Origin: Margaritispora aquatica | Taxonomy: Eukaryota > Ascomycota > Leotiomycetes > Helotiales > Discinellaceae | Direction: 5' to 3' | NCBI GenBank assembly: GCA_007644065.1 | Contig: VJWN01000001.1 | Span: forward strand, 1,316,340 to 1,380,339 | Length of the DNA stretch: 64,000 nucleotides | Shown here: positions 48,729 through 59,067 of the stretch, piece after piece | Layout of the letters: the number at the start of each line of letters is the position of its first letter | How positions within the stretch are numbered: the stretch's first letter is position 1 | The notes under the pieces: model-generated | The model's database searches: none | The model's input: the letters and a program-made list of their open reading frames with translations, nothing else | Told to the model about the DNA's origin: nothing | Translations under genes and position numbers: made by a program

Positions 48729-48797
48729 CAAGACAGCCGTGACCCGAAGCTCATACGCCTACCATTGCACCAACTGAGCCATGCGTCAGCTGTCTTG
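48729..48797 (-). other. tRNA-like inverted repeat
   Basis: Perfect 9-bp arms (CAAGACAGC at 48729-48737, GCTGTCTTG at 48789-48797) enclose 51 bases. On the minus strand the loop contains TGGCTCAGTTGG, which fits the tRNA A-box consensus, an ACGC/GCGT inner pairing and a TGAGC-TTCG-GGTCA hairpin. There is no acceptable B box and no T arm, so it is not a functional tRNA by usual criteria. Confidence 0.4.
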
Positions 48798-50074
48798 TGT
48801 TAAATTGATATGAAGGTTTTGAATATTTAAATATCAAGCTCGGAGTCGGGCATGTCTTTTTGATTTGCATCTAAATGCATTGGTTTAAACTACACAACCC
48901 CCAGATATTCATTGCCCTTCTCAAGCAAGTCAATAGACATCCGGCATTTTGAGATTCAAGGCGAAGTAACAAAATGCAAAATTTAAGGAAGGTCAAAGGT
49001 GATATCCTGAGAATTCTTGAAGGTATAAAGCTGTATAAGAGCACATTATGCACGTACTCTATATCATCTTGAAGTTCGGCATCAAGTCCCAGAACATGAG
49101 CATCGGTTTGGTTCCTATGCTTGAGAAGAGGTTGGTCCTCATGCATTTGACAAGAACGCCTGTGTTGTTATAACTGCAATAAGGCTCCTCATATCAATTT
49201 CGCTCGAACTCGTAGGTGTAATTGTGGGTGAGATATAGGGAAGTCTTGCTGTCAGCTACCATTAGTCACTGTCATCTCTCTACCAAGACCGAAAAACTCC
49301 AATTTCCAAATAGTCGTTCTTTCAAGAGCAGAATTTTTCGACGCCACGTCTGTGATCATAAACGCTGTCATAACTTGAAAATAAATCTGACCTCAGGAAT
49401 GAGAAATCAACTTTAATTCTAAGACTTGCTACTAATACGTTGGAAATCTCTGTCAATAACTTATACATCTCCAGATTCTGCAATTCGACCGTACAGACAG
49501 AATTTAAGTTGCGTCAATGAAGTCAAAACACGAATATCATAACCTCACTGCTACGAGAAACAATTCCATTTAGTCACTGGATCATAACGAGCCTCATAAA
49601 TATGCGGTCAACTGGTGGATCAGAGGCTTGCTCAGAGGTTCACCCACCGCTGAAATATTCTGGGGGGAAGTAATAGTTGATGGAAGCCGTTTTATAACAA
49701 GATGAGGAAATTGCGGTGGACAGCAGATAAGGAGTCTAGAGCGCCTGAGCCATCGAAGTAAATCTGCACATGGGGATAGAGGAATGGCGAAAGGTGCAGT
49801 AGAAGCCTGAAGCTAGATTTTAAGTGACTAAAACCACTGAAAGGCTGATTGACATTGCATGACAAAATTTGTTCATTCGCCTTTCGAAAATGATGCTCAG
49901 CGCAAGCAGCGAGCTCAAATGCAAAGGAAGAGATGGTACGATTTTCATCTGAATCATTCTCAACTAAAAACGAATTGCGACGCGAAAGGGTATCTTCATA
50001 ATAACCAATAAGAAAACAAATTCCCAACACCTCTCACAATCCGTTCAAGTTATTCTGAGCTGTAAAAACATCGC

Positions 50075-51018
50075 CTATCCAACATTAGCTTTTGAACCTG
50101 CAATTGTTTCAAGTGATGAAAATAAAAGCTTACCAAGACTAGAATAATCTACCAGCACCACATTAGGCATTCTTCCCCAGGTGGTATAGCATAAACTGGC
50201 TTGAGCACCAATGCTGCCCTTCCCTGTGGCTGCATTGGTAGTAGAGGCTGCTAACGCATTTGGAATCAAGATACCAAAGAGGCTGTAGTCGAGGAAGTGA
50301 TTGACGATCATCATGAGTCCAGATCCTGAGTTTCCAGAAGGGCGATCGAGGGCACATGATGGGAAGGACGAGTCTGTGACATCGTAACCTGTCTCGAAGA
50401 AGTAGATGAATTCATCGAGAATGTACGGGACACTGGCTGTATTTGCTCCGAAATCTTCATCTCCATTAGCCGATACGAATAAAAATGTGATGACAGAAAC
50501 ATACCAAGAAACATGACCAAGCGATCTCCATTCGTGATCATAGTCTGCAAAGTAGGCCATTGGGACATCGTCAACTTGCTACCAGGCGCATAGGCATATT
50601 TCTCCAATCCACTGCTAACCATAGCTTCTCCAAACAAACTCACAGCAGCGCCGTCGCCGTTCGTAAGCAGAATTGTGACAACTTCACTCGGGTTCGCGTT
50701 CATCCACGTATTCACTGTAGTGAGATACGCAAGTAGAGTACCTGCATCTTTCTCGCCACATGTAGTGTGACAGAGTTCGAGAACGCCGGATTTGAGATGC
50801 GTCTGGGCTTGGAGAAACCGAATACCGGAGTCGAGTTGGTCTTCTACGGAAAGCAACTGGTTTTCCGTAGGGAGGATGCCTACGAAGGCGGAGTCGTGAG
50901 TACCAATGAAAGTCACGTTGGAGTATTTTCGCGAACAGAGAGCTGTATTGCCATTACATACTTGTGCAATGGTATTGCCAACTAGGAGGAGAAACGTGAT
51001 GAGAGTATTGCAAAGCAT
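50075..51018 (-). CDS. secreted PLC-like phosphodiesterase
   Basis: Exons 51018-50505, 50460-50134 and 50097-50075 join in phase to 287 residues. The N terminus MLCNTLITFLLLVGNTIAQ is a clear signal peptide, so the product is secreted or surface-bound. The PI-PLC X-like TIM barrel shows SNVTFIGTHDSAFVG (catalytic-His motif GTHDS), QLLSVEDQLDSGIRFLQAQ, LELCHTTCGEKDAGTLLAYL, NANPSEVVTILLTN, DRLVMFLDEDFGANTASV and PYILDEF. It ends VVLVDYSSLGSKANVG, shorter than many relatives, which usually continue after VVLVD. This fungal family lacks the Y and C2 domains of signalling PLCs; substrates are unknown. Eight or more Cys suggest disulfides. Confidence 0.88.
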
Positions 51019-52030
51019 CCTGACTAAGTTCGGTGCCGCGAGTTTTTGTGCAAATCAAAGAACAACGCAGAGGTTGCAAGTAAAAGCATGGTGAGGGAGA
51101 TACGCAGTTGCTGATATATAACTAATGCTTCTAAGATATACTAGCCCAAATTTGCAGGATATAACAGATGCATGAACTAATCACTTTCCCAATCTGTCAT
51201 CGGCACCGCGAGGTCTTCTGAGTTACAACCCCATGAGAACCCCTCATCTAGTCCTGTCAAAGTGCAGGAACTCCACAGTGATTGATGGACATGAAGGGTA
51301 AACTTAGAATTGCGGTTGATGAAACGCATTTGGAAGTTAACCGAGGTTCTTGCGTGGGCGAACACCACTCTCATTGGATCGTTGTTTGAGAAAGACTGCT
51401 GTGCAGGAAGTTCAATTCCGCATTTGACAAGCCGTCAAGTTTTCTCGAGGAGTATGTTACTGAACAAGCATAACAAGCTCAGATGATCCTCCGGGTGGAC
51501 TGCATGAAAATCGGCACATTCTCTAATCTGAGGTTCTTCCGATCTCATTTGGTAGATGGGCCATAGGATCCTGGGACATATTGCGTGTTCCTGGCTTGAA
51601 GAGGCTGTGTTGTTCCGTGAGGGTCCAGATGTAAGAGGTTCACAAGCCAATTGATGGACCATGTGAATATTGTTGATGAACGTGTTAATTTGGCTTGTTC
51701 TCGGATCTCGAGATTTAAAGATGAAGCTGAATTGTATGTGTCCCTGGACATTGACCAAAAAGAAGCCCGTGCTATGCAAAGTTACAGAAAAATTAGTCTG
51801 TGGATCATCTAACCAATTGTTTTATGTTAAACTCTAATTGCTGTTGGTGAAGCTGCTCCTGATTACAAAAATAGATTCGTGGTTCATCTGTTCATACTCG
51901 AGATATAGCTCGCATGAGAACCAAGTAAACTGCCAATATTAAGCATAACACATACGCTTCACAGCGAAAGCCACATATATACACAAAAGTATACTTGCTG
52001 TATTCTAGAAATCATCGCAGGAGATAGTGA
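51019..52030. other. intergenic, no gene recognised
   Basis: About 1 kb between two minus-strand genes: promoter of the PLC-like gene on the left, 3' UTR of the cyclase-family gene on the right. Confidence 0.55.
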
Positions 52031-53271
52031 CTAAAAGATCGCTAAAGCATTTCCATGGGAAGCGACTCCTCCTTCGCAATGATTCGGTGCGGAAGTGACA
52101 AAGAATGTCCATCTTCCCTTTTCCCTACAAGTTCTTGACAACTTCTCGAGATCAAACATTTCTCCTAGTGGCATTCCCCACAAAGCTAGTATATATTCAT
52201 GGAGCATGTACTGCTCTTGACTAGGCCAGGCCTCAAATGAAGGCGCGTCACCAGCTACTGCAGCAAAGTAACAGTCATGTAGCCAGTCAAGCACGGCTTC
52301 TTCTTGCTTCACACCAGCCCATCTTTGCCCTTTTCCCTTTCTCAAAGCTGCAACAGTTCGGGCATCGGGGTCCTTGGCGTAGTAAGCTGAGACGAAACCA
52401 GAGCGGATAAAGAGAATATCCCCAATCTTGATGTCGCCTCCTTGGGCTGCTGGCCTGATATCGACACCTTGTGCTTTCCCGCAAGCTGCAAGGTCTTTGT
52501 AGGAAATGGTGTGATAATCGTATGGATCTGGTAGGTTGATTAGTGAGCCATAAAGTTGTTGACACAAAGCACGTACCATATATCTTCCCTACACCAATTT
52601 CATTGGCGTATGTCCAATAGTCAAGTAAGATACCTCTCCCAACTATGCCATGTTCTGCCCAGTGGTGAATAGAGCAATTGTGGTTGGCACCTGGCCCTTC
52701 AATATCTTTGCCGGTAGTGCCATTGTAGAACTTCTGGCTTGGCATATGAGCCATGTGGCGGAAGCCATCCCATTGAGTGCCGGCTTGTGTATTGAGGTTA
52801 TACTTGTCATCGTAAGAAACACCAGCTGCCAATGGCTTGATTGTATGTTGGAACTGTTCACGCCCGAATGCTGGAACGTTCGGTACGTTTAGAGGCAGAT
52901 TAAGAGGCACAATTTCACCAGTTTGAACTTCTTTGACCGCAGCAGAGACTCTGGCTGGAGTGAGCAGATTGATACGTCCAATCTGAATCGAGGTTAGCAT
53001 TTAAAATCTTTTCATGCTCAAAAAGTCAATACATAGTCATTTTGGCCCCAGACCCAAGCTCTTTAGCAAGTCAGTCAAATTGAACAGCAATAACCACCAT
53101 CGTCTTGATCACTTACGCGCCCTCAGGGGCATCATCTCTTCTAGGAACATCTTTTCTAAGGGGAAACTTGGTGCAATTTGGATCCCAAGGGATGACACTA
53201 GCTGTTCGATTCCCAGTAAGAAAGTCACTGACTTGTGTCAGTCGACTATTAGCTTTAGAGCTATCAGACAT
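52031..53271 (-). CDS. cyclase-family metal-dependent hydrolase
   Basis: Exons 53271-53117, 53060-53033 (28 bp), 52982-52577 and 52527-52031 join in phase to 361 residues. The start gives MSDSSKANSRLTQVSDFLTG. Key blocks: AAWVWGQNDYIGRINLLTPA, TGEIVPLNLPLNVPN, NTQAGTQWDGFRHMAHMPS, HHWAEHGIVGRGILLDYW and GDIKIGDILFIRSGFVSAYY. The C-terminal part contains SAPNHCEGGVASHGNALAIF. The His/Asp residues of GTQWDGFRHMAH fit the divalent-metal site of the PF04199 putative cyclase family, which includes kynurenine formamidases. Fungal members often have unknown substrates. No signal peptide. Confidence 0.9.
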
Positions 53272-53872
53272 GGTAAAAATATAAAAGAAGAATACTAAGA
53301 TCACTCCCCGTTTTAGAGGTATTATTGTATGTTTACCACGAACAGCATAAGAAATATAATTTGCCAACACTGCCCCTCATCCACGAGTGAGGGGATTGGT
53401 CTGGCCGAGGTCAAAGTGACTGACCTATCTGTAACACCAAACTCAAACCATCAAAGTGAAAAATATCTTGTTACAACTTGGTTGTCGATACTAAAATCTG
53501 ACACATGAAGAAGAGACGATTGACCAGAGAAGAAGCACTTGCTGTTATGTGATTACTTCCCAAGAAAAGGAAGATTTAAATTGTAAATGTACTGTCGGGA
53601 TATACTACTAGAGATGATAACATATATCTAACTAGAAATCCAGTCAGCTCCGATACTGACGAATACAGAGATTGGACAGAAATCAAGATAGAATCATGTT
53701 TATGCATAAAATATTTGAATTTGACAGGACATGGACAACGACAATGACCACAACTACCACCTGGTCCTGTATTCTACGGCGGACGACAACTGCCAATAAC
53801 CATCTTCATCCTTCACCACCAAAACATCAACTATCATCACCCATAACCACGTCTTGGACAAAATAGGACGTC
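53272..53872. promoter_or_regulatory. divergent promoter cyclase-family / HTH-HD gene
   Basis: 601 bp between outward-pointing starts. The part just before 53873 is rich in ACAAC/ACCAC triplets. No specific sites assigned. Confidence 0.5.
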
Positions 53873-55030
53873 ATGTCTTCTAGTCCCCGAAAACGAGGTC
53901 GGCCACAAGTGACACCTCTTGAACCCTACAAAGATCTCATTGTCAAACTCTTTTCAGAGGACAATCTGCCCATCATCAACATTGCAAGACAACTAAACAC
54001 TGAGCATGGACTGGAGATAAGTGAAAGAACAATATCTAGGCGACTTACAGCATGGGATATACCTCGAAAAAAGACGCGAACCCCCGCGTCTCAGGACTTG
54101 CGCGATCGAATTCTGTTCCACTACAACAAGAACCTGAACGATGAGCAGATTGCCGCCGCACTAGAAGAGGAAGGGTATGAGATCAAGGTCCGCAACTTAG
54201 CACGTCTGCGACAGAAGTTGGGTATGCGAAGGAGATCCAAATACCCAGAGTTTAGAGAGTTTTCAGACGAAGAAGAACCCTCTGCCCAGCTACAAGGCGA
54301 AGCTAGTGGCTCAATACACAGGACAAGTCCGAAAAGGCCAAAGAAGAAGACGAAGAATGTTTATAATGTGACGCTGATTCCAAAAGTTACAGCTTTCGTG
54401 GAGAAGTACATGAGCCACTATGATGGATCACACGATTTCAATCACATACGAAGAGTGGTCGGTCTTGCGCATGTAATATATACTGAAATCAACAAGGAGA
54501 GACGGCAACCAGGTGCCTTTGATGATGAAGAGGATCTCGACTTGCACGTCATAACCCTCGCTGCATTACTGCACGATGTCGGCGACAAGAAGTACCTGGA
54601 GCCAGGTCAAGATTCAAGCACCCTTGTCCTCGCAACGCTGCTCAGTTTCGGAGCACCAGAAGAATTGGCAGTCAAGGTACAGCGCATCGTCCTTGGGGTA
54701 TCATACTCCTCTGAGATCCAGGACCCGGAGTCAGTTACAAACATGATACACAAATATCCGGAGCTCGCGATTGTACAGGATGCCGACCGGTTGGATGCCA
54801 TTGGTGCCGTGGGGATTGGTAGAACATTCACATTTGGAGGTGCGAAAGGAGCCAAGGACATGGGTGAGACCATTCAACATTTTGACGACAAGCTGGAGAA
54901 GCTGGAGTCCATGATGAAGACTGCCCCCGGAAGACGTATGGCGAGAGAGCGGACGGAACGGCTGAAACTCTTTAAAGGCTGGTGGGAGGAAGAACAACAC
55001 GCCGCGGAAGGTCTTCTGCGGAGGAAATGA
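53873..55030 (+). CDS. fusion of two helix-turn-helix repeats with an HD phosphohydrolase
   Basis: Single exon, 385 residues, ATG at 53873. Residues 1-12 carry an AT-hook-like RKRGRP. Two HTH-type repeats follow: about 20-70 (YKDLIVKLFSEDNLPIINIA, ERTISRRLTAWDIPRKK) and about 75-122 (LRDRILFHYNKNLNDEQIAA, VRNLARLRQKLGMRRRSK), like the Clr5-type fungal DNA-binding module. After an acidic/basic linker with KRPKKKTKN (nuclear-localisation-like) comes an HD domain from about 165: SHDFNHIRRVVGLAHVIYTE, LAALLHDVGDKKYL (HD motif), LAIVQDADRLDAIGAVGIGR and TFTFGG. This is the YedJ/YpgQ-type HD hydrolase signature, whose members hydrolyse nucleotides. The metal ligands look intact (H, HD, D). The combination suggests a chromatin- or DNA-associated phosphohydrolase; that is inference. 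Confidence 0.88.
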   Translation: MSSSPRKRGRPQVTPLEPYKDLIVKLFSEDNLPIINIARQLNTEHGLEISERTISRRLTAWDIPRKKTRTPASQDLRDRILFHYNKNLNDEQIAAALEEEGYEIKVRNLARLRQKLGMRRRSKYPEFREFSDEEEPSAQLQGEASGSIHRTSPKRPKKKTKNVYNVTLIPKVTAFVEKYMSHYDGSHDFNHIRRVVGLAHVIYTEINKERRQPGAFDDEEDLDLHVITLAALLHDVGDKKYLEPGQDSSTLVLATLLSFGAPEELAVKVQRIVLGVSYSSEIQDPESVTNMIHKYPELAIVQDADRLDAIGAVGIGRTFTFGGAKGAKDMGETIQHFDDKLEKLESMMKTAPGRRMARERTERLKLFKGWWEEEQHAAEGLLRRK

Positions 55031-55544
55031 GGAAGAGGTGATACCCACAGATTAGTGATCTGGAGTGATTCTGTCTTGTGTAAGGATAATTCGTCGTTTT
55101 TGATTACACCAACAAGGTATATTTACCCTGATGGCGGGATACCTCTCAGCCAATGCGACCCCGCAATCTGATGACTGTTTAAATTCATGCATACTTGATA
55201 CCACAGCCTTTACCTTGGGACGAAATCCATCTCTTCTATTTGTATTAATCAATCCGTTGCGATACCTACCAGTTGTTCCTTATCTCACGATTCAAATATC
55301 TAAATGTGACTCTGGTACGGAACCGGGCTCTCACGTAAGATCCGACCCGTGAATGGAGTGGTACAGTAAGAGCTTATAGGTCAAGGCAGTTCGTATAAGA
55401 ATATCAAAAGCCGCGTTATCATTTCTCAGATGCAATTTCTCCAGTAATTACAAGTTTTGATCTAAAGAAATCGACCCATCCCCGCTTTTGCCTCCACGCA
55501 AACACCCTCACAACGCCAAATCCTCGCTAAACCCCTAACTCACA
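55031..55544. other. intergenic
   Basis: About 0.5 kb between two plus-strand genes; promoter of the F-box gene. Nothing else seen. Confidence 0.55.
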
Positions 55545-56147
55545 ATGGATAACCTCCCCAACGAGCTCCTTCATCTCATCATCTCCTTCCTCCCCAAATC
55601 CTCACTCTCCCAAGTCCGCTTCGTGTCTCACAAATTCGATACTCTCGCCTTCCCACTCCTATTCGCACACGTCGAGCACTGGCTCGATTTCAAGCGCTCG
55701 CACGCGAGCATCACCTCACTTGCACACGACTACTGCAATCGTCCCGCTGTGATGTGGAGTCCTTGGGCTTCGGAGCCAGAGGGAGACGTCGATGATATTG
55801 TACGTATCTACCATCTACTCCTTTACCCAGGGGCCATGATTGTTCAAGGTGGTGGTTGTGGTGGTAGCTGACAATAAGCGAAACAGTGGCTTCGCCTCGC
55901 TTGGAAAGTGCTTGTGAAAACTTCGCCTCCTGTGGGCGACAAAGGGGAGGGATTGACTGCTGGAAATTTCGCGGGCTTCAGTGGAAGGGAGGATATGACG
56001 GAGAAGCTGTTGAGGACGGGACAGAATCGCTTTTTGCTGTTTAGGAGCTATGCTGAGGAGGCGAGGGGGGATATTTTTAAGACGGTGTCGATGGGCGCAG
56101 AAGGAGGAAGTGACAGTGATGAGTGTGACACTGGGTTTGAGAGGTGA
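55545..56147 (+). CDS. F-box protein
   Basis: Exons 55545-55799 and 55887-56147 join in phase to 171 residues. Residues 1-45 form an F-box: MDNLPNELLHLIISFLPKSS, LSQVRFVSHKFDTLAFPLLF. It is followed by VEHWLDFKRSHASITSLAHD and, after the splice, WLRLAWKVLVKTSPPVGDKG and a Ser/Asp/Glu-rich tail. F-box proteins bind Skp1 and bring substrates to SCF ubiquitin ligases. No repeat domain for substrate binding is present, so partner and substrate are unknown. Confidence 0.82.
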
Positions 56148-56587
56148 TGAGAGAGAAAGAAGGAAGTAGTGCTAGAAGGTAGAAAATTGGTTTCTTCCTT
56201 CGCATGCTTAAACCTAGGCTTTCTATCATTACTTCGCTACAATTAAACTACCCGTCTTATTTACAAAATGGAACTTCTCATTTCATACAGTATCAATATT
56301 CCAAATACTGAAATGATAAAACTCCTGATGTTTGCTCGAAATGTCAGAAATTCAATACATGACCAAGCCAAGCCTTTGCTAGATTGTGTTCCAGTAAAGA
56401 ACGAAAGGCACTATAAACATGAGATTCCCAAATTATAGTCTAACACCAACCATCATACACGTTTCTTTCGCTCTTGATCAACAAATTTGAGCTCTACTGA
56501 GAGATCAACATAAAGAAGCAACGGACGGAGGCTGAACACCAGTTTGATGAAATCTTGCACACTCACTCACTCCTCATCTTACCAAAC
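56148..56587. other. convergent intergenic region
   Basis: About 0.4 kb between the F-box gene end and the small minus-strand ORF end; nothing seen. Confidence 0.5.
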
Positions 56588-56941
56588 TCAGAGCTGACCT
56601 TCACACTTATAAAGTTCCAAAGTAAAGTGCAGAAGTTCTAATTCTCTCTCTCTCTCTCCCCGAAGAAGATTATTCTCCTCTATTGTCTTTTGATAAGTTA
56701 ATTTGGTTAAATAATGAAATAGTAGCATAATACGCATGTGTTGATGAAGTCCACTACCACCAATTAACCCACAACAAAAGAGAGCATAAATTCCACTTAC
56801 ATAACTGGATGTAGTTGGTCCTCCGTCCACCTCGCTTACAGAATCCTCCTCCTCCTCCTCACTCGCATATGCTTCTGTGACATCTCCCAAGGCCGTCCTG
56901 TCCATTTCAAGCCCTGCCAAAGACCGCCTATCCGAATTCAT
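56588..56941 (-). CDS. possible small acidic protein, unknown
   Basis: Exons 56941-56801 and 56686-56588 join in phase to 79 residues over a 114-bp intron with a strong GTAAGT donor. The protein starts MNSDRRSLAGLEMDRTALGD, has an acidic run (ASEEEEEDSVSEVDGG) and ends in a charged helix (EENNLLRGERERELELLHFT). A CT microsatellite codes for part of the Arg/Glu run. Family not recognised. It may be an incomplete model, since the C-terminal helix could be the edge of a longer transcript. Confidence 0.35.
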   Translation of the reverse strand: MNSDRRSLAGLEMDRTALGDVTEAYASEEEEEDSVSEVDGGPTTSSYVSGIYALFCCGLIGGSGLHQHMRIMLLFHYLTKLTYQKTIEENNLLRGERERELELLHFTLELYKCEGQL

Positions 56942-57929
56942 CCGAACCCGCAAGGCATTCACTCACTCAACCGCTCACTCAATCACTCACTCAGTCCATC
57001 CGGCACAGTAATCAAAAGCAAAACCGCTCACCACTCCACGCCCTTCACTCCCCGCCAAGACCTCCGACCCAAGAAAAGCCAAGAGCACCGCAAGGGCAAA
57101 GAGCTGCACGACGCCAAGAAGGACCTAAGGCGCGATGGGGGGATGAGGTTAGACACATAGGTAAGTAAGGAAAGGGCGTCCGATGTCGATCCAGCACGCC
57201 AGCGCTCAAGACGGGAGTTGGGAACGCGCTCGCTGGGCTATCGGTTGGCAGTTGCCATTCTCCATTTTCCAAGAAGCGACATGTTTTGCATTCTCTCGAT
57301 AATTCGGACCATCTTGTTTCTTAGTTCTTGGGTTCTTGGGTTCTGGCTCAAAGTGCTCGTGTGTCTCATTTCCCGGACACCTCGTGATGGGCGTGTTGTG
57401 GTTCTTGAGTGTTCTTGAGTGTTCTTGTGCAGTCTTGGGTTGGTTTCTCGGCGGGGTTGGCGAGAAGTCGCAGGATTGAGGCAGGGCAGGATCGAGAGGA
57501 GTGGTGGGTTATGGAAATAGGTGGAAAGTTTGATTTTCAAAGTAAGGGAGGGCTTAGCACCGAAGGGGGCTTGACTTGGTGTAAACTCTAAACTCTGAAC
57601 TCTTGATCTTTCCGTTAATTGTTTCGGTTTCAATAGTACTAAAGTTAAAGTGTATTTGATCGTCATTGCGGGGAGGCCACCCAGTGGATGTCATCTCATT
57701 TATAGGATATCACGTTATCTATATATTGTATTAAAAATAAAAGCTTGCCCAAAGTCAGTCATCTAGTGGTAAAACACACCGTATTCTAGGTATCCATCCA
57801 TCTAAAAGCGCATCCGAAGGAAGAAACGCTAAAATCAATGATATGCCCTCCCAAACCAGCCCCGTATGTTCTATCCACCCCTCTATACATAAGACAAGCT
57901 ATGTAGTCTAGCAGCAATGGTAAATCCTT
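56942..57929. other. intergenic, no gene recognised
   Basis: About 1 kb. It begins with CACTCA-rich repeats (about 56960-57000). Frames on both strands between 57045 and 57666 are low-complexity and overlap each other without domain signal. Confidence 0.5.
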
Positions 57930-59067
57930 CTATACCAAGAAATCCCTAAACTTGCCCAGAGAAGGCCCGCTGCTCCCCGAAAACTCCTGGTGCAGTCCAT
58001 CCAATGCCGCGAAATGCTCGACGTACTTCATGCCTTTCTCCTTCTCGGCTTCAATGCGCTTCCAGTCCCACTCTACCTCTCCTCCAGCACTGCTTTGCGC
58101 ATCATTCGTCTCAACCACTTCCACTTCGCCGTCTGAGGGCGTAGAGTCTCCTGAGCCTCCGGCCATGGAGTGCCATCCTCCCGGTCGTGGTGGAAGGACT
58201 CCTGTTGCGCCAAGTAGCACTTCAGGATGGACCGTTAACCTCCCTAGCTTCACGACGTACTTGCTGATCGCGCTCGCGAATATAGCTTTCTCGTCTACAT
58301 CAGCACCTTTGCTGTAGTGACCCTTCACAGCCTTATACGTCTTCCCACCAAACCATGAGCCATCTTCCGTCACATATGCGCTAGGCTTAACCGTGTTCTT
58401 CTTTACGAAATGCGTAACAACATAGATCCACTTGCGATCCCAAGCTAACAAACGCGACCACATTTCATAGCCTTCGTATATCCCAATCTCGCGCTTGAAG
58501 CTGCATGATACGCCGCCCAGCATGATGCCCCATGCGCCCTTCACGGCATGACCTTCTTTGTCTAGCACTAGCTTCTCCTTCGCATTATGATGTAGCTTTT
58601 CGATACCGGGCTGGAGCAGGGCGCAGACGAGATGCGAGCGCGTTACGTCCAGGTCGGAGAAATATGTGCTGTTGGACTTGTGGAAATTGTAGTCGCATTC
58701 CCACAGCGGGGAATGCGATGTTGTAATTACAGGCAGGAAGAGGGTCGAGGGTCTCAGAGAATCGGGGATTTGTGGTTTGCTGAAGCGGCAATGCTTGAGT
58801 ATTGCATTGAAGACACGGAACTGGGGGGGGATTGGTGAGTTGGTGTTTTTGATAAGGCAGAGCAAAGTCACTTACATGCCATGCGAACGGCACATTCTTC
58901 AAATTGGCTAAGACTAGTACTGCGGCTGCAATTCGAGAATAACTGCCCGGTCCAGAGAAGGTGTTGAGCACGAGTTTGCGCAAGTTGACCCGCGATGCGC
59001 CAACACCGATTATGAGGGTTGTGGTGAAGGCTATAGTCTTCAAAGGCAGACGAGTCGCAGAAGCCAT
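57930..59067 (-). CDS. thioesterase-like (THEM6 / hotdog-fold) membrane-anchored protein
   Basis: Exons 59067-58876 and 58820-57930 join in phase to 360 residues. The start MASATRLPLKTIAFTTTLII gives an N-terminal membrane anchor, and a second hydrophobic stretch (SRIAAAVLVLANLKNVPFAW) follows. The hotdog-like domain includes SPLWECDYNFHKSNSTYFSD, LDVTRSHLVCALLQPGIEK, WGIMLGGVSCSFKREIGIYE, YEMWSRLLAWDRKWIYVVTH and FVKKNTVKP. This matches a fungal family commonly labelled capsule polysaccharide biosynthesis protein, but structurally close to THEM6/4-hydroxybenzoyl-CoA thioesterases. An acyl-thioester substrate is likely but unproven. The C-terminal third (GGWHSMAGGSGDSTPSDG and acidic text) is disordered. 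Confidence 0.85.

Larger units (their letters stand above)
46021..50074. other. AT-rich gene-poor region
   Basis: About 4 kb, visibly richer in A/T than the rest of the window. Short frames only, including a 154-codon minus-strand frame at 47502-47966 that begins at GTG and has no recognisable domain. A GC-richer island with a coding-like fragment and a tRNA-like inverted repeat (separate entries) lies at 48.46-48.80 kb. The composition would fit an old RIP-affected insertion, but no transposase or reverse transcriptase remnant is readable. Confidence 0.5.

Noticed and set aside
53200..53215. GTTCGATTCC resembling a tRNA B box
   Set aside because: Inside exon 1 of the cyclase-family gene; no accompanying A box.
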